This document shows positions 8,526-9,369 of a DNA stretch of 9,369 nt, one piece after another. Source of the DNA: Actinomycetes bacterium (GTDB lineage Bacteria; Actinomycetota; Actinomycetes; Mycobacteriales; Mycobacteriaceae); contig JAHZJY010000159.1 in NCBI GenBank assembly GCA_022600695.1, positions 1-9,369 of the forward strand, given 5' to 3'. The position numbers and the translations under genes were made by a program. The first letter of the stretch is position 1, and each line of letters starts with the position of its first letter. Below the pieces are notes generated by a model. The model saw nothing but the letters and a program-made list of their open reading frames with translations. It was not told the DNA's origin and searched no databases.

Positions 8526-9086
8526 TCAGACCGGGACCGGGGAGCCCAGCAGCACCGCCAGTCGCGCCCGGGCGCGCGCACGGCGGCTCTTGACGGTTCC
8601 CTCCGCGATGTCGAGCAGTGCCGCGGCCTCGGCCACCGAATAGCCGTGCATATCCACCGCGACGACCGCGGCCCGTTGCGCGGCGGGCAGTTGTAACAGC
8701 GCCTGCCGGACCACGATCGCCGTTTCCACCTCGCCGGTCCGGTCGCAGACCGTGACGATGGCATCGTCTGCGAGCGGTGTCGTCGGCCGGATCATTGCGC
8801 GGCGCAGCCGGTCCCGGCAGGCGTTCATGACGATCCGGTGAAGCCAGCTGCCCACCGCCGCGTCGTTGCGGAAGGATCCTGCCCCGCGGTGGGCCGAGAG
8901 CATGGCTTCCTGGACGGCGTCGTCAGCGTCCTCGATGGTCTGGCTGCGTCGCCGGGCGAGGCGGTACAGCTGGGTACGATGCCGCCCGAACAGTTCCGCG
9001 AAGGCGAAGCGGTCCCCGGCGATGTGGGCATTGAGAAGGTCGGCGTCGGTGCGGACGGAGGTGCCGTCGGCGGCGGTGCGGGACAC
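8526..9086 (-). CDS. sigM: ECF sigma factor SigM
   Basis: A 186-residue ECF sigma factor with only sigma2 and sigma4 domains. Sigma2 is at about 16-97: [30 protein letters not shown] (the core-binding/-10 recognition helix) and [18 protein letters not shown]. Sigma4 is at about 129-180: [15 protein letters not shown] and the [22 protein letters not shown] at 150-168, ending in [12 protein letters not shown]. It directs RNA polymerase to a small set of promoters; in M. tuberculosis SigM controls Esx-type secretion and surface-lipid genes. The start chosen is GTG 9086 ([16 protein letters not shown]); GTG 9122 would add 12 residues and the frame is open to 9254 inside murJ. GTG 9086 has no ribosome site, but a TAACGT hexamer is 7 bases upstream, suggesting a leaderless transcript. 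The product after it lacks an anti-sigma domain. Confidence 0.93.
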   Translation of the reverse strand: MSRTAADGTSVRTDADLLNAHIAGDRFAFAELFGRHRTQLYRLARRRSQTIEDADDAVQEAMLSAHRGAGSFRNDAAVGSWLHRIVMNACRDRLRRAMIRPTTPLADDAIVTVCDRTGEVETAIVVRQALLQLPAAQRAAVVAVDMHGYSVAEAAALLDIAEGTVKSRRARARARLAVLLGSPVPV

Positions 9087-9093
9087 ATCGCGG

Positions 9094-9099
9094 ACGTTA
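9094..9099 (-). promoter_or_regulatory. Candidate -10 element for leaderless sigM
   Basis: TAACGT (TANNNT pattern) on the - strand ends 7 bases before the GTG at 9086, placing transcription start at or beside the start codon. It lies in the 49-base gap between the murJ stop and sigM. The -35 region is not recognisable. Confidence 0.35.
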
Positions 9100-9135
9100 G
9101 CCAGCCGAACGCCGGCCGGCACTTCACCCGCAGGG

Positions 9136-9369
9136 TCAGGAGGCCGCCCGGACGCTGATCTCCGAGACGTCGGTGCGGCTCTCGCCCCCGGTCTGGCCCA
9201 TCGTGGATATCCACACCAGCAGATAGGAGGTGGGTTCCGAGCCGGGCACCGCAATGGTGTTGCTGCCGGGCTCGAGCAGGGTGGGCCCGGTCAGCAGGGT
9301 GGTGTCGTCGAGACTGTCCGGGCTGGACGATGCGGCCGAGCGGATCTGCACCTCGGTACCGGTGCTGGA
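9136..9369 (-). CDS. murJ: MurJ/MviN lipid II flippase, C-terminal end only
   Basis: The frame runs in from the right edge and ends at TGA 9136-9138; 77 residues are visible. The segment (GTEVQIRSAASSS, GSNTIAVPGSEPTSYLLVWISTMG, ESRTDVSEISVRAAS) is Ser/Thr-rich and beta-strand-like, with no membrane helix. It matches what I recall of the extracytoplasmic C-terminus of the mycobacterial MurJ homologue (Rv3910), where the flippase domain is fused to an intracellular pseudokinase domain and an outer galactose-binding-like domain. The assignment rests on this tail plus its place upstream of sigM. MurJ flips lipid II and, through FhaA, is connected to CwlM encoded 2.4 kb away. Confidence 0.8.
   Translation of the reverse strand, partial: SSTGTEVQIRSAASSSPDSLDDTTLLTGPTLLEPGSNTIAVPGSEPTSYLLVWISTMGQTGGESRTDVSEISVRAAS

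Noticed and set aside
8202..8696. A + strand frame across the sigM/relic region.
   Set aside because: It overlaps the conserved SigM sigma4 coding sequence, and its product is low-complexity Gly/Arg-rich with no family features.

Overview
This GC-rich window (roughly two-thirds G+C by eye) matches the well-known chromosomal block next to oriC in mycobacteria: yidD-yidC-jag-rsmG-parA-parB on the + strand, an unnamed GNAT-like gene, then cwlM, trxC, trxB2, a small membrane ORF, sigM and the end of murJ on the - strand. The gene order, the CwlM pseudo-amidase, the large MurJ tail and the SigM/TrxB2/TrxC cluster point to Mycobacterium sensu lato (Mycolicibacterium-like). A related Mycobacteriales genus cannot be excluded from sequence alone. 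No mobile element, CRISPR array, tRNA or rRNA was seen.

Left part (1-4503, + strand) is one tightly packed gene string. The 3' end of yidD overlaps yidC. The Jag/KhpB RNA-binding protein gene follows, then rsmG, parA and parB. rsmG/parA (ATGA) and parA/parB (TAATG) overlap at start/stop codons. Two parS centromere sites lie in this string: a perfect 16-mer across the rsmG translation start, and a second inside the first codons of parA. ParB should therefore load onto its own operon.

Middle (4504-6748): a spacer of about 220 bp, then a GNAT-like protein of unknown function whose C-terminus ends in a perfect-to-near-perfect 15-bp tandem repeat. It is convergent with cwlM. The 48-bp gap between them holds an inverted repeat. 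cwlM encodes two peptidoglycan-binding repeats plus an amidase_3 fold. Three of its four expected zinc/catalytic positions are substituted, as expected for the non-enzymatic regulator of peptidoglycan synthesis.

Right part (6749-9369, - strand): murJ (C-terminal 77 residues only), sigM, a small membrane ORF, then trxB2-trxC. An excellent SigH-type promoter (GGAAC-18-GTT) lies directly before trxB2, and a perfect hairpin follows trxC. The most unusual point is the slot between sigM and trxB2. In M. tuberculosis this slot holds a full anti-sigma-M gene (rsmA, about 250 codons). Here there is room only for an 87-codon product with one transmembrane helix and no anti-sigma domain, which looks like an internally preserved relic.

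Together the genes link chromosome segregation (ParAB-parS), membrane protein insertion (YidC), control of cell-wall precursor synthesis and flipping (CwlM, MurJ), and oxidative-stress thiol chemistry (TrxB2/TrxC). Most of the window is conserved core biology. The anti-sigma relic, the parS placement over a start codon and the tandem repeat are the points worth a second look.
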